A stretch of 5,762 nucleotides of DNA from Eubacteriales Family XIII. Incertae Sedis bacterium. GTDB lineage: Bacteria > Bacillota_A > Clostridia > Peptostreptococcales > Anaerovoracaceae. The stretch is from NCBI GenBank assembly GCA_031278145.1, contig JAITLA010000286.1:1-5762 (forward strand), given 5' to 3'. Below are positions 5,484 through 5,762 of this stretch, one piece after another. The translations under genes were made by a program, and so were the position numbers. The notes below the pieces were generated by a model. That model searched no databases and was not told the origin of the DNA. It was given only the letters and a program-made list of their open reading frames with translations. The first letter of the stretch is position 1, and each line of letters begins with the position of its first letter.

Positions 5484-5762
5484 ATGTTTGGAAAAGAAGC
5501 GAGAAAAACAGCAGAATACGGTTACATCGGAGTGCCCTCGGCCGATCCGAACGAGGACAGACAAACAATCGCGGAGAATTTCGCCGTTCTCGTTAAGGCG
5601 TGGGAAGGCGGGAGGCTGCCCATCGGCGAGCTTCCGGAGGGCAGCGGCATGATAGCCTGTTTTGGCGGGTCATGGCTCTCCTGCCGTGACCGTATGACCG
5701 AGAATCATGCCGCTGTGGGCCCACTGTCAAGCGGTCGTGGAATAAACCCGATTACAATATGG
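5484..5762 (+). CDS. Unidentified protein, 5' part (runs off the window)
   Basis: Ninety-three codons are open from ATG 5484 to the right edge with no stop; an in-frame TGA at 5475-5477 fixes the upstream limit. The product starts MFGKEARKTAEYGYIGVPSA, continues through DRQTIAENFAVLVKAWEGG and GELPEGSGMIACFGGSWLSC, and ends in GRGINPITIW. Third-position G/C is high after an A-rich first ten codons, as expected of a real translated start, and all minus-strand frames here are interrupted. I do not recognise the family. No signal peptide or membrane segment is seen in this part. No Shine-Dalgarno precedes the ATG, so translation would be near-leaderless or the start is misjudged. A decaying gene fragment is an alternative. 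Confidence 0.5.
   Translation, partial: MFGKEARKTAEYGYIGVPSADPNEDRQTIAENFAVLVKAWEGGRLPIGELPEGSGMIACFGGSWLSCRDRMTENHAAVGPLSSGRGINPITIW
5642..5715. repeat. 12-bp perfect inverted repeat with a nested stem
   Basis: CAGCGGCATGAT (5642-5653) is exactly repeated in reverse complement as ATCATGCCGCTG (5704-5715), 50 bp apart. Inside lies a second stem, GGTCATGG (5668-5675) with CCGTGACC (5684-5691), which has one G-T pair and an 8-nt loop. The whole could fold into a long two-tier hairpin. It falls within the unidentified reading frame. Confidence 0.75.

Noticed and set aside
5299..5652. Plus-strand reading frame of 117 codons
   Set aside because: It overlaps the flagellin promoter and the better frame at 5484, has no start signal, and its composition is Arg/Ser/Lys-rich without motifs.

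Overview
The window looks like chromosomal DNA from a motile, monoderm, GC-rich Firmicute, most likely a member of Clostridia. Four things point that way: an LPXTG cell-wall sorting signal on a pilin-type surface protein, a stand-alone FlhB C-terminal domain gene directly behind a FliK-like gene (the ylqG-ylqH arrangement known from Bacillus and Clostridia), a sigma-28-type flagellin promoter, and strong AGGAGG-type ribosome binding sites. The species cannot be named from the sequence alone.

Layout. Bases 2-619 (+) are the 3' end of a sortase-anchored surface protein: the end of an isopeptide-type pilin/adhesin repeat, a Pro-rich stalk, an acidic/aromatic segment, LPQTG, a membrane helix and a basic tail. 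A textbook intrinsic terminator (661-698) closes it. A new transcription unit then starts from a near-consensus vegetative promoter (TTGATT-17-TATAAT, 805-833). It carries an XRE-family regulator (938-1309), a FliK-like protein (1315-3000) and an FlhB C-terminal-domain protein (2987-3433). These three genes are packed with a 5-nt gap and a 14-nt overlap, so they are very probably co-transcribed. A cluster of GC-rich palindromes (3441-3580) separates them from a convergent gene. That gene, on the minus strand, is a full-length 484-residue flagellin (5081-3627). It is preceded by an exact sigma-28 promoter (TAAA-N15-GCCGATAA, 5340-5314) and an unusually long leader of about 226 nt. Finally, an unidentified reading frame on the plus strand (5484-5762) runs off the right edge and contains a striking 12-bp inverted repeat.

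How the genes may work together. The flagellin is the filament subunit, exported by the flagellar type III apparatus and transcribed late by sigma-28. The FliK-like and FlhB-C-like proteins are homologues of the two proteins that set substrate specificity of that apparatus, but both are atypical: the FlhB-like protein has no membrane part and no NPTH autocleavage site. Their coupling to a DNA-binding regulator with a candidate self-operator at its own promoter suggests a small regulated module that may tune flagellar export or assembly. This link is inference. The surface protein upstream is transcriptionally insulated and probably unrelated.
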